Part shown: positions 43,897 through 53,011 of the stretch, piece after piece
Numbering within the stretch: the stretch's first letter is position 1
How the letters are laid out: each line of letters starts with the position of its first letter
From: QHXM01 sp032160705
GTDB taxonomy: Bacteria; Acidobacteriota; Blastocatellia; Pyrinomonadales; Pyrinomonadaceae
Length of the DNA stretch: 64,000 nucleotides
NCBI GenBank assembly: GCA_032160705.1
Contig: JAVHVE010000031.1
Coordinates: 17,952-81,951 of the forward strand
Direction of reading: 5' to 3'
Program-made: the position numbers and the translations under genes
The notes under the pieces: model-generated
Databases searched by the model: none
What the model saw: the letters and a program-made list of their open reading frames with translations, nothing else
What the model was told of the DNA's origin: nothing

Positions 43897-45030
43897 ATGG
43901 CAAAACTCGACGAACTCTTAATCATGATGAAGCAGCAGGATGCTTCCGACCTGCACCTCTCCAGCGGCTCTGCGCCGTACCTGCGCGTTCACGGCGAAAT
44001 GGTGAAGCTCAATTACCGCGAAGTGGCCAATGATGTCTGCCAGTCGCTCATTTTCCAGATTCTCACCGAAGCTCAAAAGGAGCTGTTCTTTGAGAACTGG
44101 GAACTCGATTTCAGTTACCCGCTCCCGGATGTCGGGCGCTTTCGCGTCAACGTCTTCATGCAGCGTCATGGAGTTGCCGCCGTCTTCCGTATGATTCCTG
44201 AAAAACCGGAGACGGTCGAAGAGCTGGGACTACCCATACAGTTGCTCGACCTCCTTGATGCTTCCGAAGGTATCGTCCTCGTCACAGGGCCGACAGGTTC
44301 AGGTAAAAGCACGACTCTCGCTTCGATGATTCACTCGATCAACATGACGCGGCCAGCGCACGTCATCACCATCGAAGACCCCATCGAGTTCGTTCACCAA
44401 AACCAGAAGGCCTTAATCAGCCAGCGGGAAGTCTCAAGCCACACCAAATCTTTCCATGCCGCGCTGAGGGCAGCTCTCAGAGAAGACCCGGACATCATCC
44501 TCGTGGGTGAGATGCGCGATTTAGAGACGATCTCTTTGGCCGTCACGGCGGCTGAGACAGGCCACCTGGTTCTCGCCACGCTGCACACCAACAGCGCCGT
44601 CAAGACTGTGGATCGCATCATAGACGTTTTCCCCGAAAGCCAGCAGGGTCAAATCCGCTCCATGTTGTCTGAAAGTTTAAGAGGGGTCGTCGCGCAGGCT
44701 CTGCTCCCAACCGCCGATGGCCTGGGCCGTGTGCCTGTCGTTGAGATTCTGGTGAACGTCCCTGCAATTGCGAATCTGATCCGCGAAGAGAAGACTTTCC
44801 AGATACATTCCATGATGCAGACCGGGCGCTCCTTCGGCATGATTACTTTTGAAACGGCTGTCAACGATCTGATGCGAAGCGGCATTATCACCACAGAGGT
44901 CGGGAACAACTTCCTCGCGCGGCGCTCAGCCGGAGCCGGTGCGGCCAGATTCGGCAAAGGACAGACCCAATCATCTGCGCCGAAGCTCCACCCCAAACCG
45001 GCAGGATCACCGCAGCCAGCACTGGCCTGA
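43897..45030 (+). CDS. pilT: PilT-type type IV pilus retraction ATPase
   Basis: 377 residues from the ATG at 43897. Walker A TGPTGSGKSTTLASMI, Asp box (ITIEDPIEFVHQN), Walker B (DIILVGEMRDLETISLAVTAAETGHLV) with its conserved His box, and the AIRNLIRE-type element AIANLIREEKTFQIHSMMQ of PilT rather than PilB. The last 45 residues are a Pro/Ala/Gly tail. PilT depolymerises pili from the cytoplasmic side. It is adjacent to the minor pilin cassettes; pilA, pilB, pilC and pilQ are not in the window. Confidence 0.95.
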   Translation: MAKLDELLIMMKQQDASDLHLSSGSAPYLRVHGEMVKLNYREVANDVCQSLIFQILTEAQKELFFENWELDFSYPLPDVGRFRVNVFMQRHGVAAVFRMIPEKPETVEELGLPIQLLDLLDASEGIVLVTGPTGSGKSTTLASMIHSINMTRPAHVITIEDPIEFVHQNQKALISQREVSSHTKSFHAALRAALREDPDIILVGEMRDLETISLAVTAAETGHLVLATLHTNSAVKTVDRIIDVFPESQQGQIRSMLSESLRGVVAQALLPTADGLGRVPVVEILVNVPAIANLIREEKTFQIHSMMQTGRSFGMITFETAVNDLMRSGIITTEVGNNFLARRSAGAGAARFGKGQTQSSAPKLHPKPAGSPQPALA

Positions 45031-45100
45031 CCTTGAGTCCTTAGCTCGCTCTTCGCCCTCTCCGTAAATTCACATGTAACTCACATGACATCCTCTTGAT

Positions 45101-45237
45101 GAAAAGCAGAATCCAGAATCCAGCAGTCAGAAGATAAGGCGAAGAACCGCTTTCTTCTGATTTGCTTTTCTTCTATCTCCTGTCTCCTGTATTCTGACTT
45201 CTAGATTCTGACTTCTGGATTCTGGATTCTGCTTTCC
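45101..45237. repeat. heptad hairpin element, CAGAATC-word family
   Basis: Left arm GCAGAATCCAGAATCC, core AAGGCGAAGAACCGCTTTCTT, right arm of TTCTGGATTCTGGATTCTGC words. It fills the gap up to the activator start codon. Confidence 0.85.
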
Positions 45238-45240
45238 GTC

Positions 45241-46608
45241 ATGCCTGATATCCTGCTCGTTGAAGACAAAGACAGTCTGCGGCGCGTGCTCTCGTTGACG
45301 CTTGCGAACGCCGGGTACACTGTCACCGAAAGCGCGGATGCTCGCGCTGCCACGCAGGAAATCTCCCGCGCGCCTCATCGTCTCGTCCTGACAGACTTAA
45401 GAATGCCTCACGGCTCAGGTCTTGACGTGCTGCACGCCGCACGCGCTGCCGACCCAGACATTCCCGTCATCGTAATGACGGCTTACGGCTCGATTGACGA
45501 AGCCGTGCAGGCGATGAAAGACGGCGCGCACGACTTTCTGCAAAAGCCTGTTGACTCCAACCACCTGCTGCTCCTCGTTGAGCGCGCGCTTGAACAAGCG
45601 CGGCTGCGGACAGAGAACATCCTGCTGCGCGAAGAATGGTCGCGCCACTACGGATTCCCGCGCATCATCGGCGAATCCGAGACCATCAAGCGCGCGGTCA
45701 ATGAAACCCAGCGCGTCGCGCAGACGGAAGCGAACGTGCTGCTTCTCGGCGAATCCGGTACAGGCAAAGAATTATTCGCCCTCGCTGTCCACCATCTCTC
45801 CCTTCGTCGCGACAAGCCTTTCGTCGCGATCAACTGCGCGGCGATTCCCGAAACCTTGATCGAAAACGAACTGTTCGGACACGAGCGCGGCGCGTTTACG
45901 GGCGCGGGTGAGCGGCGTCTGGGGAAATTTGAGCTGGCTTCGGGCGGCACGGTGTTTCTGGACGAGATTGGCGAAATGCCTTTGGCCGTGCAAAGCAAAC
46001 TGCTGCGCGCTATCGAAGAGAAGATGGTTGACCGCATCGGGGGACGCGCGCCCATCCCGGTTGACGTGCGCGTCGTCGCCGCGACGAACAAAGATTTGCG
46101 GCTGGCGGTCGAGAACGGAGAATTTCGTCGCGATCTTTTCTTCCGCCTCGCGGTCTTCCCTGTCGAGATTCCGCCGTTGCGTGAGCGTGGGCTTGATGTA
46201 GTCTTACTCGCCCGCCACTTTGCCGCGCAGCTCGGCAAAGAGATGCGCGGGCGCGAAGCCGTGTTAAGCGAAGCCAGCGTCAAGGCAATTCGTGAGCATT
46301 CATGGCCTGGCAACGTCCGCGAGCTTGAGAACGCGATTGAGCGCGCCTGCATCCTCGCCGACGCCACCACGCTTGAGCCCGATGATCTGGGATTGGTGAA
46401 AGGCGGGATGGGAGAGCCGGAGGCTTTTAGCGAACTCGACATGACGGGCACGCTCATGGAAGTCTCAGACCGCGCCGCGCGCTTCGTTGAGCGTCGGAAA
46501 ATCATCGAGGCGTTGCGCGCCCACGGAGGCAACAAAACCCGCGCTGCGGAAGCTCTGGGCGTCAGCTACAATACGATCTTGACGAAGATTAAGGATTACG
46601 AGCTTTAG
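45241..46608 (+). CDS. NtrC-family sigma-54 response regulator (PilR-like)
   Basis: 455 residues. Receiver domain 1-115 (VLTDLRMPHGSGLDVLHA with the phosphoacceptor Asp, and KP at 102). AAA+ domain: GESGTGKELFALAVH (Walker A), GAFTGAGERRLGKFELASGG (sigma-54 contact loop), FLDEIGEMP (Walker B), RRDLFFRLAVFPVEIPPLR. Fis-type helix-turn-helix at the end (GGNKTRAAEALGVSYNTILTKI). It should activate the sigma-54 promoter upstream of the pilin cassettes. The ATG stands 4 bp after a heptad hairpin without a Shine-Dalgarno site. No PilS-type kinase is adjacent. Confidence 0.95.
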   Translation: MPDILLVEDKDSLRRVLSLTLANAGYTVTESADARAATQEISRAPHRLVLTDLRMPHGSGLDVLHAARAADPDIPVIVMTAYGSIDEAVQAMKDGAHDFLQKPVDSNHLLLLVERALEQARLRTENILLREEWSRHYGFPRIIGESETIKRAVNETQRVAQTEANVLLLGESGTGKELFALAVHHLSLRRDKPFVAINCAAIPETLIENELFGHERGAFTGAGERRLGKFELASGGTVFLDEIGEMPLAVQSKLLRAIEEKMVDRIGGRAPIPVDVRVVAATNKDLRLAVENGEFRRDLFFRLAVFPVEIPPLRERGLDVVLLARHFAAQLGKEMRGREAVLSEASVKAIREHSWPGNVRELENAIERACILADATTLEPDDLGLVKGGMGEPEAFSELDMTGTLMEVSDRAARFVERRKIIEALRAHGGNKTRAAEALGVSYNTILTKIKDYEL

Positions 46609-46620
46609 AAGCCGTTGAAG

Positions 46621-46636
46621 CGTCCCTGACGGGACG
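46621..46636. repeat. short GC palindrome CGTCCCTGACGGGACG
   Basis: Identical to the palindrome at 23150-23165, with the same three bases ACA after it. It lies between the sigma-54 activator and murJ genes. Confidence 0.8.
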
Positions 46637-46655
46637 ACAAGGCTCGCACTTTTAA

Positions 46656-48404
46656 GTGTCGTCTAAAGATAATCACAAAACTGAGAAAGTTTCTAAGCAC
46701 CAGGACGCCAGTGTGATCGCGGGCGAGACGGATGTGCCCGTCGGAACGATGACGGGCGAATTCCCCGCCGAGCAGGAAACTTCAAAACGCGAAGGCGAGG
46801 CGAGCACAGGCAAGTTTGCTTTTCTCGTCGGCGCAGGGATTCTCCTGAGCCGCATCGTCGGCGTCGTCCGCCAGCGCGTCTTCGCTCACTACTTCGGCAC
46901 ATCAGCGGCGGCGGATGCCTTCAACGCGGCTTTCCGAATTCCAAACTTCCTTCAGAACATCTTCGGCGAAGGCGCGCTTTCAGCATCCTTCATCCCGGTC
47001 TACGCCGGACTGCTGGCGCGCGAGAACAAGGAAGAGGCCAATCGTGTGGCGGGCGCGATTCTCACCCTGCTCGCGCTCACAACTTCCCTGATTGTCCTCG
47101 TCGGAGTCTTAACGACGCCTTACTTGATTGACGCCATCGCGCCCGGCTTCCAGGGCGAAACGCGAGAACTGACCATCCGGCTCGTCAAAATTCTCTTCCC
47201 CGGCGCTGGCCTGCTGGTGCTTTCGGCCTGGTGTCTCGGCGTCCTGAACAGTCACCACCGCTTCTTTCTCTCCTACACCGCGCCCGTCATCTGGAACGTT
47301 GCCATCATCTTTTCGCTTATCTGGTTCGGCGGTCGCGGTAGCCGGATGGAGGCAAGCAACGTCAATGCGTTTCAGTTCGGGCTGGCCGAATGGGTGGCGT
47401 GGGGGTCTGTCATCGGCAGCGCGCTACAGTTCGGAGTGCAGCTCCCAACCGTGCTGCGACTCGTCAAGCGCCTTCGTCCCGTTCTGGAAGTTAAGTCAAA
47501 AAGCGTTCGCACAGTGATTCGCAATTTCTTCCCGGTCTTCTTCAGTCGCGGTGTGGTGCAGATCAGCGCGTTTGTGGATGCGCTGCTGGCGAGTCTGCTG
47601 GGCACGGGCGCAGTCGCCGCACTGACCTTCGCGCAGAGTCTCTACACGCTGCCGGTCAGTCTCTTCGGCATGTCAGTGTCGGCGGCAGAACTTCCGGCCA
47701 TGTCGAGCGCACTTGGCAGTGATGAAGAAATCCAGGCACAGCTCCGGCGCAGGCTGGATTCCGGCTTGCGGCAGATCGCGTTTTTTATAGTGCCTTCGGC
47801 TCTGGGTTTTCTGGCGCTCGGCGACGTGATGGTGGCGGCGCTTTACCAGACCGGACGCTTTACGCACGACGACGCCATTTACGTCTGGGCCATTCTCGCA
47901 GGCTCAGCCGTGGGTCTGCTGGCCTCCACGCTCGGTCGGCTCTACGCCTCGACCTATTACGCGCTGCACGACACGCGCACTCCTCTGCGTTACGCCATCA
48001 TCCGAGTCGTGCTGACAATTGTTCTCGGCTACCTGTGCGCGATTCCTTTGCCGCGCGCTCTCGGCATAGAGTTGCGTTGGGGCGCTGCCGGGTTGACAGC
48101 TTCCGCCGGAATCGCCGGATGGGTCGAGTTTGCCCTGCTTCGACGCTCGCTCAATCGCCGGATTGGTCGAACCGGACTACCGCTGCCATTTATCGCCAAG
48201 CTCTGGATAGCGGCAGTCGTGGCTGCTGGCCTCGGCTGGGCGATTAAGCTCTTTGTGGGCGTCAATCGCCCCATTTTGACCGCACTCGCCGTGCTAGTCC
48301 CCTACGGCGTCAGCTATTTCCTTTTAACCTCTCTGTTCGGGCTGCCTGAAGCGAGCCGAATGGGCGGACGGGTCACAAGGCTTTTGCGGCGAGGTCGGGG
48401 TTAA
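46656..48404 (+). CDS. murJ: MurJ lipid II flippase
   Basis: 582 residues, GTG start. A hydrophilic N-terminal tail of about 50 residues precedes a 14-helix MurJ/MviN pattern: LSRIVGVVRQRVFAHYFG, AFNAAFRIPNFLQNIFGEGALSASFIPVYAGL, then SLYTLPVSLFGMSVSAAELPAMS. It flips lipid II across the inner membrane. The N-terminal tail is longer than usual and Glu/Lys/Thr-rich; an ATG at 46749 could start a more typical protein. A helper promoter is not seen. Confidence 0.93.
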   Translation: MSSKDNHKTEKVSKHQDASVIAGETDVPVGTMTGEFPAEQETSKREGEASTGKFAFLVGAGILLSRIVGVVRQRVFAHYFGTSAAADAFNAAFRIPNFLQNIFGEGALSASFIPVYAGLLARENKEEANRVAGAILTLLALTTSLIVLVGVLTTPYLIDAIAPGFQGETRELTIRLVKILFPGAGLLVLSAWCLGVLNSHHRFFLSYTAPVIWNVAIIFSLIWFGGRGSRMEASNVNAFQFGLAEWVAWGSVIGSALQFGVQLPTVLRLVKRLRPVLEVKSKSVRTVIRNFFPVFFSRGVVQISAFVDALLASLLGTGAVAALTFAQSLYTLPVSLFGMSVSAAELPAMSSALGSDEEIQAQLRRRLDSGLRQIAFFIVPSALGFLALGDVMVAALYQTGRFTHDDAIYVWAILAGSAVGLLASTLGRLYASTYYALHDTRTPLRYAIIRVVLTIVLGYLCAIPLPRALGIELRWGAAGLTASAGIAGWVEFALLRRSLNRRIGRTGLPLPFIAKLWIAAVVAAGLGWAIKLFVGVNRPILTALAVLVPYGVSYFLLTSLFGLPEASRMGGRVTRLLRRGRG

Positions 48405-48440
48405 AATCCAGCTCCCCAGGCCTGTTTTCCCAAGAAAATC

Positions 48441-48469
48441 TTGACTCCTGCCTGTTGCGCGTGTATTTT
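48441..48469 (+). promoter_or_regulatory. sigma-70-like promoter of the first PEP-CTERM gene
   Basis: TTGACT (48441-48446) and TATTTT (48464-48469) are 17 bp apart, the optimal spacing, five and four matches of six. The leader would be about 165 nt, long enough for regulation. Confidence 0.5.
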
Positions 48470-48640
48470 TCAGGAAACATCTTTTCATTATCAGTTTTAC
48501 GGTTACAGGAAAGCTTGAAATAGATTTCAAACCGGCAGGCGACGCGCCAGCTAAAGGGCTTTCCAGCTTGTGTTCAGTTGTTTGGACATAAGCGAAGAGA
48601 ACCAATCACCAACCAGATTAAGGAAAAGGTAGTCAAAACC

Positions 48641-49345
48641 ATGAAACGAATCTTGTCCCATTTAACGCTGAGCCTGGCCGCGATGATATTTCTCGGCCTC
48701 ACTGCCGGTAGCGCGTATGCCGACGGCATTGTCTTTGTCGGCCCCAATCATGATAACAAGATCGTCCCACCCCTGGAGGTTCTTAGCCTGCAACATCACG
48801 GGAACAGCACGACCGAATCGGGTGGAGTCCGCTTTAATGGAAACAATGATGTTCTCTTTGGGGATACCAGTGCCGGGCCGCACAACACGACCGTCCAGTT
48901 CAGCAGTCTGAACACGACCGCTAATAACCTCGGGATTCTCTTGAACATCAACGAACAGGGGAACCAGTTGACGAGGGCTATCCACATTGATGTTCTGACC
49001 TTAACGGCCTATGACAGCAATGGCAACGCCACTTTCATCGGTTCCATCGAGAACATTGACCTGGATCAGTTCAGGCAGGCCCTCGGTTCATCTTCGGATG
49101 TTCAGTTTGGCTTGGATGCCATTGGGACAGCCCGACTACAGGCTGCATTGCTTGCTAACCCGAACCTCCGGCTCGGACTGTCGGCAACTCTCAGCAATGT
49201 GGATGCCGGGCCTGAGCGTTTCGCATTCAATGCTCTGAACTCGCCGTCCCAAGTTCCCGAGCCAGCCACAATGTTCCTGCTCGGCACAGGATTGGCAGGT
49301 GTCGCGGCGAAGATGCGTAAACGGCGCAACGCTGCGAAGGAATAG
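48641..49345 (+). CDS. PEP-CTERM sorting-domain protein
   Basis: 234 residues from the ATG at 48641 (AAGGAAAAGG upstream). Signal peptide (SLAAMIFLGLTAGSAYA), a secreted beta-like body, and the C-terminal sorting signal VPEPATMFLLGTGLAGVAAK followed by RKRRN. PEP-CTERM signals are cut by an exosortase, which is not in the window. The body is Asn/Thr/Gly-rich without a known domain. It is followed by a terminator hairpin. Confidence 0.88.
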   Translation: MKRILSHLTLSLAAMIFLGLTAGSAYADGIVFVGPNHDNKIVPPLEVLSLQHHGNSTTESGGVRFNGNNDVLFGDTSAGPHNTTVQFSSLNTTANNLGILLNINEQGNQLTRAIHIDVLTLTAYDSNGNATFIGSIENIDLDQFRQALGSSSDVQFGLDAIGTARLQAALLANPNLRLGLSATLSNVDAGPERFAFNALNSPSQVPEPATMFLLGTGLAGVAAKMRKRRNAAKE

Positions 49346-49416
49346 CGCAGACGCTTTCGGAACGTAACCTCTCTGAGCCTCTTTGGTTGGTGATTAGGGC
49401 TCTTGAGCTACGAAAT

Positions 49417-49453
49417 CAGGCGAGTATGAGGCAAGTTGCTTCAGACTCGCCTG
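49417..49453 (+). terminator. intrinsic terminator after the first PEP-CTERM gene
   Basis: CAGGCGAGT (49417-49425) and ACTCGCCTG (49445-49453) form a 9-bp stem, and AACTATTTTTGG follows on the plus strand. Confidence 0.65.
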
Positions 49454-50024
49454 AACTATTTTTGGTTTTAACTCGATTTTTGCGAGCAATTCCCCTTCTC
49501 TGGGTCTCCTGGAAATTTATTTTAATCTACAGCTACTTTTATTGGAGAATCACCCGGATTGGCTATTTACTTGGGCTACCGAACAGGAAAACGGGAAGGC
49601 TAGCGGAGCGGCAGGCGGGCGGCGGGGTGAATTCACCGTCGGAGAGCCTGAGGCAGCCGGTTCACATTTTCTCTTATAAGCCGGGAACAAAACTCTAGCT
49701 TTGTTCCCGGCTTTGTGTTATTTTCAGCCGCCTATTAAATTTTCTGGAAGCCGTCGAAACTTATTCCAGTTTTCTGGAACAAGCAATTTATTGCGACTTT
49801 TATGCTGGTAAGGGATTCCAGATTATTTGCAATTATCTTCTGACCGGCAGGCGGTACGGGTCAGACAAAGTTAAATCAGGGGGGTCTTTCCTCCAAGTGG
49901 CATCTTCAGTGATGCCATTTTGCGCTGCTTAGCTTGAGCAGTCTTCAAACAAACGGCTGTGTCCTCGCCGGTGCGGCGGATAAAGCATGGGCATACATTA
50001 ACCAGGAGGCGTTGGAGGGAGTTT
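49454..50024. other. gene-poor stretch between the PEP-CTERM genes
   Basis: About 570 bp with no supported gene. It holds a strong terminator-like hairpin (49678-49713), a small stem TGGCATC/GATGCCA at 49898-49917 followed by TTTT, and the 11-mer ACCGGCAGGCG (49843-49853) also seen in the leader of the first PEP-CTERM gene (48531-48541). An open frame at 49387-49698 looks non-coding. Confidence 0.5.
49678..49713. terminator. strong hairpin, terminator-like
   Basis: AAGCCGGGAACAAA (49678-49691) pairs with TTTGTTCCCGGCTT (49700-49713), 14 perfect bp, followed by TGTGTTATTTT on the plus strand. It is well past the first PEP-CTERM stop and may end a separate small transcript. Confidence 0.75.
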
Positions 50025-50690
50025 ATGAAGAATTTCTTGAAGATTTCACTCGTTGTCGCTGCATTCACGGTGCTCGCTGGCTTCTCAGCCCCAGCCGTGC
50101 GCGCAGACCCGATTGTGGTTCAGTATTCGACCACCGGGGCGTTTGCCGGGGGCACATCGACGACCCCCGCGCCACCCACCATTACATTCTCCAATGGCAC
50201 AGGCAGTAGCACCATCAGGTTTCAGGGAGTGACCAATAACACTCTGGTGGTTGATGTGGCTACCCCGCCGGGCTTTACGACAGGCAGTCTGGGCCAGTTC
50301 TTTACCAGCGCGACCGGCGACGGTGGTCCGGGAGGCAGCGGAACATTCACGCTGACCATCACCCAGACGCTTCCTTCAGCAGGGTCGAACACGCTCTCCG
50401 GGAATCTGACCGCTGACTTCATCCTCGTCGGCGGCCTCGGCGGCGGCGGCGGCCAACTGATCTTCAGCACATCTTCGGTGAACATCGGAGGCGTCACCTA
50501 CACCATCCAGAGAAACGGCATCGTGGCGATTAACGCGCCGGGGCCGGGTGGCACGGAAGGCAGTGGGGCATCAATCGAAGCGAACATTACAGCCGTCCCG
50601 GAACCGGCGACGATGTTGCTTCTCGGCACCGGCCTGGCCGGAATCGCAGCCAAGATGCGCAGGCGTCGCAAAGTAGCGAAAGAACAGTAG
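50025..50690 (+). CDS. PEP-CTERM sorting-domain protein, second
   Basis: 221 residues from the ATG at 50025 (GGAGGGAGTTT before it). Signal peptide (ISLVVAAFTVLAGFSAPAVRA), a Gly/Thr/Ser-rich beta-like body, and the sorting signal VPEPATMLLLGTGLAGIAAK with RRRRK. The PEP signal and the Arg tail closely match those of the first gene, while the bodies are unrelated. This suggests that the sorting tail is conserved and the surface domain varies. It ends with a strong terminator. Confidence 0.88.
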   Translation: MKNFLKISLVVAAFTVLAGFSAPAVRADPIVVQYSTTGAFAGGTSTTPAPPTITFSNGTGSSTIRFQGVTNNTLVVDVATPPGFTTGSLGQFFTSATGDGGPGGSGTFTLTITQTLPSAGSNTLSGNLTADFILVGGLGGGGGQLIFSTSSVNIGGVTYTIQRNGIVAINAPGPGGTEGSGASIEANITAVPEPATMLLLGTGLAGIAAKMRRRRKVAKEQ

Positions 50691-50715
50691 TCCAGACTTC
50701 CTGCTCCTGCATAAA

Positions 50716-50760
50716 AAATAAAACCACCCGTGAGCTATCAGCTTGCGGGTGGTTTTATTT
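50716..50760 (+). terminator. strong intrinsic terminator
   Basis: AAATAAAACCACCCGTGAGC pairs with GCTTGCGGGTGGTTTTATTT around loop TATCA; the stem has one mismatch (G opposite T-rich flank) and ends in a long T tract. Confidence 0.88.
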
Positions 50761-50778
50761 TAAGAAGCTGCTTGCCCC

Positions 50779-50813
50779 TGTCCTTTTTACTTTTACCTTT
50801 TGCCTTTCTTCCC
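50779..50813. repeat. heptad half-element, GGCAAAA-word family (right arm only)
   Basis: CTTTTTACTTTTACCTTTTGCC is the complement-arm of the GGCAAAA family. The matching left arm is missing, and the terminator stands in its place. Confidence 0.75.
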
Positions 50814-50835
50814 CTCTCTCTTTATCATCGCGGCT

Positions 50836-52503
50836 ATGCAGAGAGTCATCACGGCAGCCGGGATGCGTGAGATTGACCGTCTGACGACGGAGAGATTCGC
50901 TACGCCTTCCCTACTCCTGATGGAATCGGCTGCCGCTGCTTCGGCCAGAGCCATCGCGGCGCGGCTTCCCGACGGACTACAGGGGAAACGTGTGCGCATT
51001 CTCTGTGGGCGCGGCAACAATGGCGGCGACGGCGCAGCCCTTGCTCGCGCTCTCTGGCTGGCAGGCGCGCGCACCGACGTGGTTCTCTTCGGGAGGGTTA
51101 AAGAGACAAAGGGTGACGCCCGCGCAAACTTTGAGATAACTGAGCGCCTTTCAAGCTTTGAAGCAGGCTCGCACACACAGCCTCCGCCTTTGTCTTTCAC
51201 CGAATGCGAAACAATCGCCGACTGGGAAGAGATTGCGGCACACAGCTATGACATCATCGTTGACGCGCTGTTCGGCACGGGTCTGACGCGCCCGCTCGAA
51301 GGCGTTCACCGTCAGGTGGTCGAGCACGTCGCGCTGCTTCGCCGGGCGCGCGAGCGCGCTGGCACAAGCCAACCGCTGATCGTCTCACTGGACATTCCGT
51401 CCGGCCTCAACGCCGATTCCGCCACGCTCACGGGTGAGGCCTTGCAGGCGGATTTGACCGTCACCTTCACCGCGCCGAAGACTGCGAATGTCCTGCCGCC
51501 CGCCTCTCACTACAATGGCGAACTAGTCGTCGCAAACATCGGCTCGCCGCCCGCCTTGCTCGAAGCGGCTGAGACGAAACTTTTTTTGACTGAAGAGGGA
51601 GACGCGCGTGAGTGGCTCGTCAAAACGCGCTATGCGCCGGATTCTTACAAGAATACGCACGGGCACGCGCTCATCATCGCAGGCTCGCGCGGGATGACGG
51701 GCGCAGCCGTCCTGTGCGGCAAAGCGGCAATGCGCGCGGGCGCGGGGCTGGTGACGATTGCGACCGCTGCTTCAGCACAGCCAGCCGTCGCTGCACGCGC
51801 CATCCCGGAGATCATGACGGCAACGCTTCCTGAGACCACACAGGGCGCAATCAGCTTTGAAGCAATCGAGCAGGTGATGAAAATCGCCTTGAGAGCGAAC
51901 GTCGCGGCCATCGGCCCCGGCCTCTCGAACGAGGATGAGGGTACGCGTCGCTTTGTGCGCGAAGTGGTCGAGAGACGCACCATCCCCCTGGTGATTGACG
52001 CTGATGGCTTGAATGCGCTCGCGCCCTGGCCTGAAGATTTACGCGGTTCAAATGAGTTCCCCCTGATTCTCACGCCGCATCCGGGCGAAATGCTCCGGCT
52101 GATGGGCACAGATGAAACGGAAGCTCTCGCGGATCGTGTTCAGGCGGCGCGCGATTTTGCGACCGCGCATAACGTGATTATAGTTTTGAAGGGGACGCGC
52201 ACTCTCATCGCTTCACCTGATGGCCGCGTCTTCGTCAATCCGACAGGCAACGCGGGACTCGGCACGGCTGGCGCGGGCGACACGCTGACGGGCATCATCA
52301 CAGGCTTCATCGCGCAGGCAGTCGGCACGCTGAAAGACGACATGGACGCGCTCTCCGCGACAATCGCCGCCGTCTATGTCGGCGGGCTGGCCGGAGACAT
52401 CGCGGCGGCGCTGAGAGGAATGCGAACGCTTGTGGCTTCCGACATCAGCGAGAGCTTGAGCGCAGCCGTTTGCGCGCTCGATGCCGAGGGAGAGCAACCA
52501 TGA
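50836..52503 (+). CDS. nnr: bifunctional NAD(P)H-hydrate epimerase and dehydratase
   Basis: 555 residues from the ATG at 50836. N-terminal epimerase half: MREIDRLTTERFATPSLLLME, CGRGNNGGDG, SLDIPSGLNADS. C-terminal ADP-dependent dehydratase half: GSRGMTGAAVLCGKAAMRAG, PLVIDADGLNAL, LTPHPGEM and NAGLGTAGAGDTLTGII. It repairs hydrated NAD(P)H. The stop overlaps the tsaE start (ATGA), so both are co-translated; this nnr-tsaE pairing is common in bacteria. Confidence 0.95.
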   Translation: MQRVITAAGMREIDRLTTERFATPSLLLMESAAAASARAIAARLPDGLQGKRVRILCGRGNNGGDGAALARALWLAGARTDVVLFGRVKETKGDARANFEITERLSSFEAGSHTQPPPLSFTECETIADWEEIAAHSYDIIVDALFGTGLTRPLEGVHRQVVEHVALLRRARERAGTSQPLIVSLDIPSGLNADSATLTGEALQADLTVTFTAPKTANVLPPASHYNGELVVANIGSPPALLEAAETKLFLTEEGDAREWLVKTRYAPDSYKNTHGHALIIAGSRGMTGAAVLCGKAAMRAGAGLVTIATAASAQPAVAARAIPEIMTATLPETTQGAISFEAIEQVMKIALRANVAAIGPGLSNEDEGTRRFVREVVERRTIPLVIDADGLNALAPWPEDLRGSNEFPLILTPHPGEMLRLMGTDETEALADRVQAARDFATAHNVIIVLKGTRTLIASPDGRVFVNPTGNAGLGTAGAGDTLTGIITGFIAQAVGTLKDDMDALSATIAAVYVGGLAGDIAAALRGMRTLVASDISESLSAAVCALDAEGEQP

Positions 52504-52967
52504 CGACGCCGCACGCGCCTGCCGTTATTCCGATAGGACGATGGACTTCCCAAAATGCCGAAGAGACATTTGAGTTGGGCGCGCATATCGGTTCATGTCT
52601 GACGGGCGGAGAGATCATCCTGCTCGACGGACAGCTTGGCGCAGGCAAAACGATTTTCGCCAAAGGCGTAGCCTCCGCACTTGAGATAGAAGAGGACGAA
52701 GTGACCAGCCCCTCCTTCACGCTCGTCAACATCTATCAAGGTCGCCTGAAGCTTTACCATCTAGACCTCTATCGTTTGAGCGAAGGCATGGCGGCGGCGC
52801 ACGCGGTTGATTTGGACGAGTTGCTGACGGAGGAAACGGCAGTCTTCCTGATTGAATGGGCAGAGCGCATGGGGCGCTACCCTTTGCCCCCGCCCGTGTG
52901 GAGAGTTTCGATGACAGGCGACGGCGACGAGCCGCGCGACATACATATTTCGCAGATGAGCCGCTGA
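52500..52967 (+). CDS. tsaE: tRNA t6A-synthesis ATPase TsaE
   Basis: 155 residues, start overlapping the nnr stop by 4 bp. Walker A GQLGAGKTIFAKGV, then DEVTSPSFTLVNIYQ, YHLDLYRL and the Trp motif IEWAERMG. TsaE works with TsaB and TsaD in threonylcarbamoyl-adenosine tRNA modification at A37. tsaD is 6 kb away at 58929-60005. Confidence 0.95.
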   Translation: MTTPHAPAVIPIGRWTSQNAEETFELGAHIGSCLTGGEIILLDGQLGAGKTIFAKGVASALEIEEDEVTSPSFTLVNIYQGRLKLYHLDLYRLSEGMAAAHAVDLDELLTEETAVFLIEWAERMGRYPLPPPVWRVSMTGDGDEPRDIHISQMSR

Positions 52968-53011
52968 CACGCGTTTGCTTATCTACGGCTTTACAGGCAG
53001 ACTGAAATGCA

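Noticed and set aside
45648..46535. Minus-strand frame of 295 codons opposite the sigma-54 activator
   Set aside because: Shadow of conserved AAA+ sequence; no start signal or family resemblance.
48470..48640. Possible c-di-GMP or other riboswitch in the PEP-CTERM leader
   Set aside because: No conserved core motif of a known riboswitch class found; only a long leader.
49387..49698. 103-codon frame between the PEP-CTERM genes
   Set aside because: Overlaps two terminator-like hairpins, no Shine-Dalgarno site and atypical residue content.
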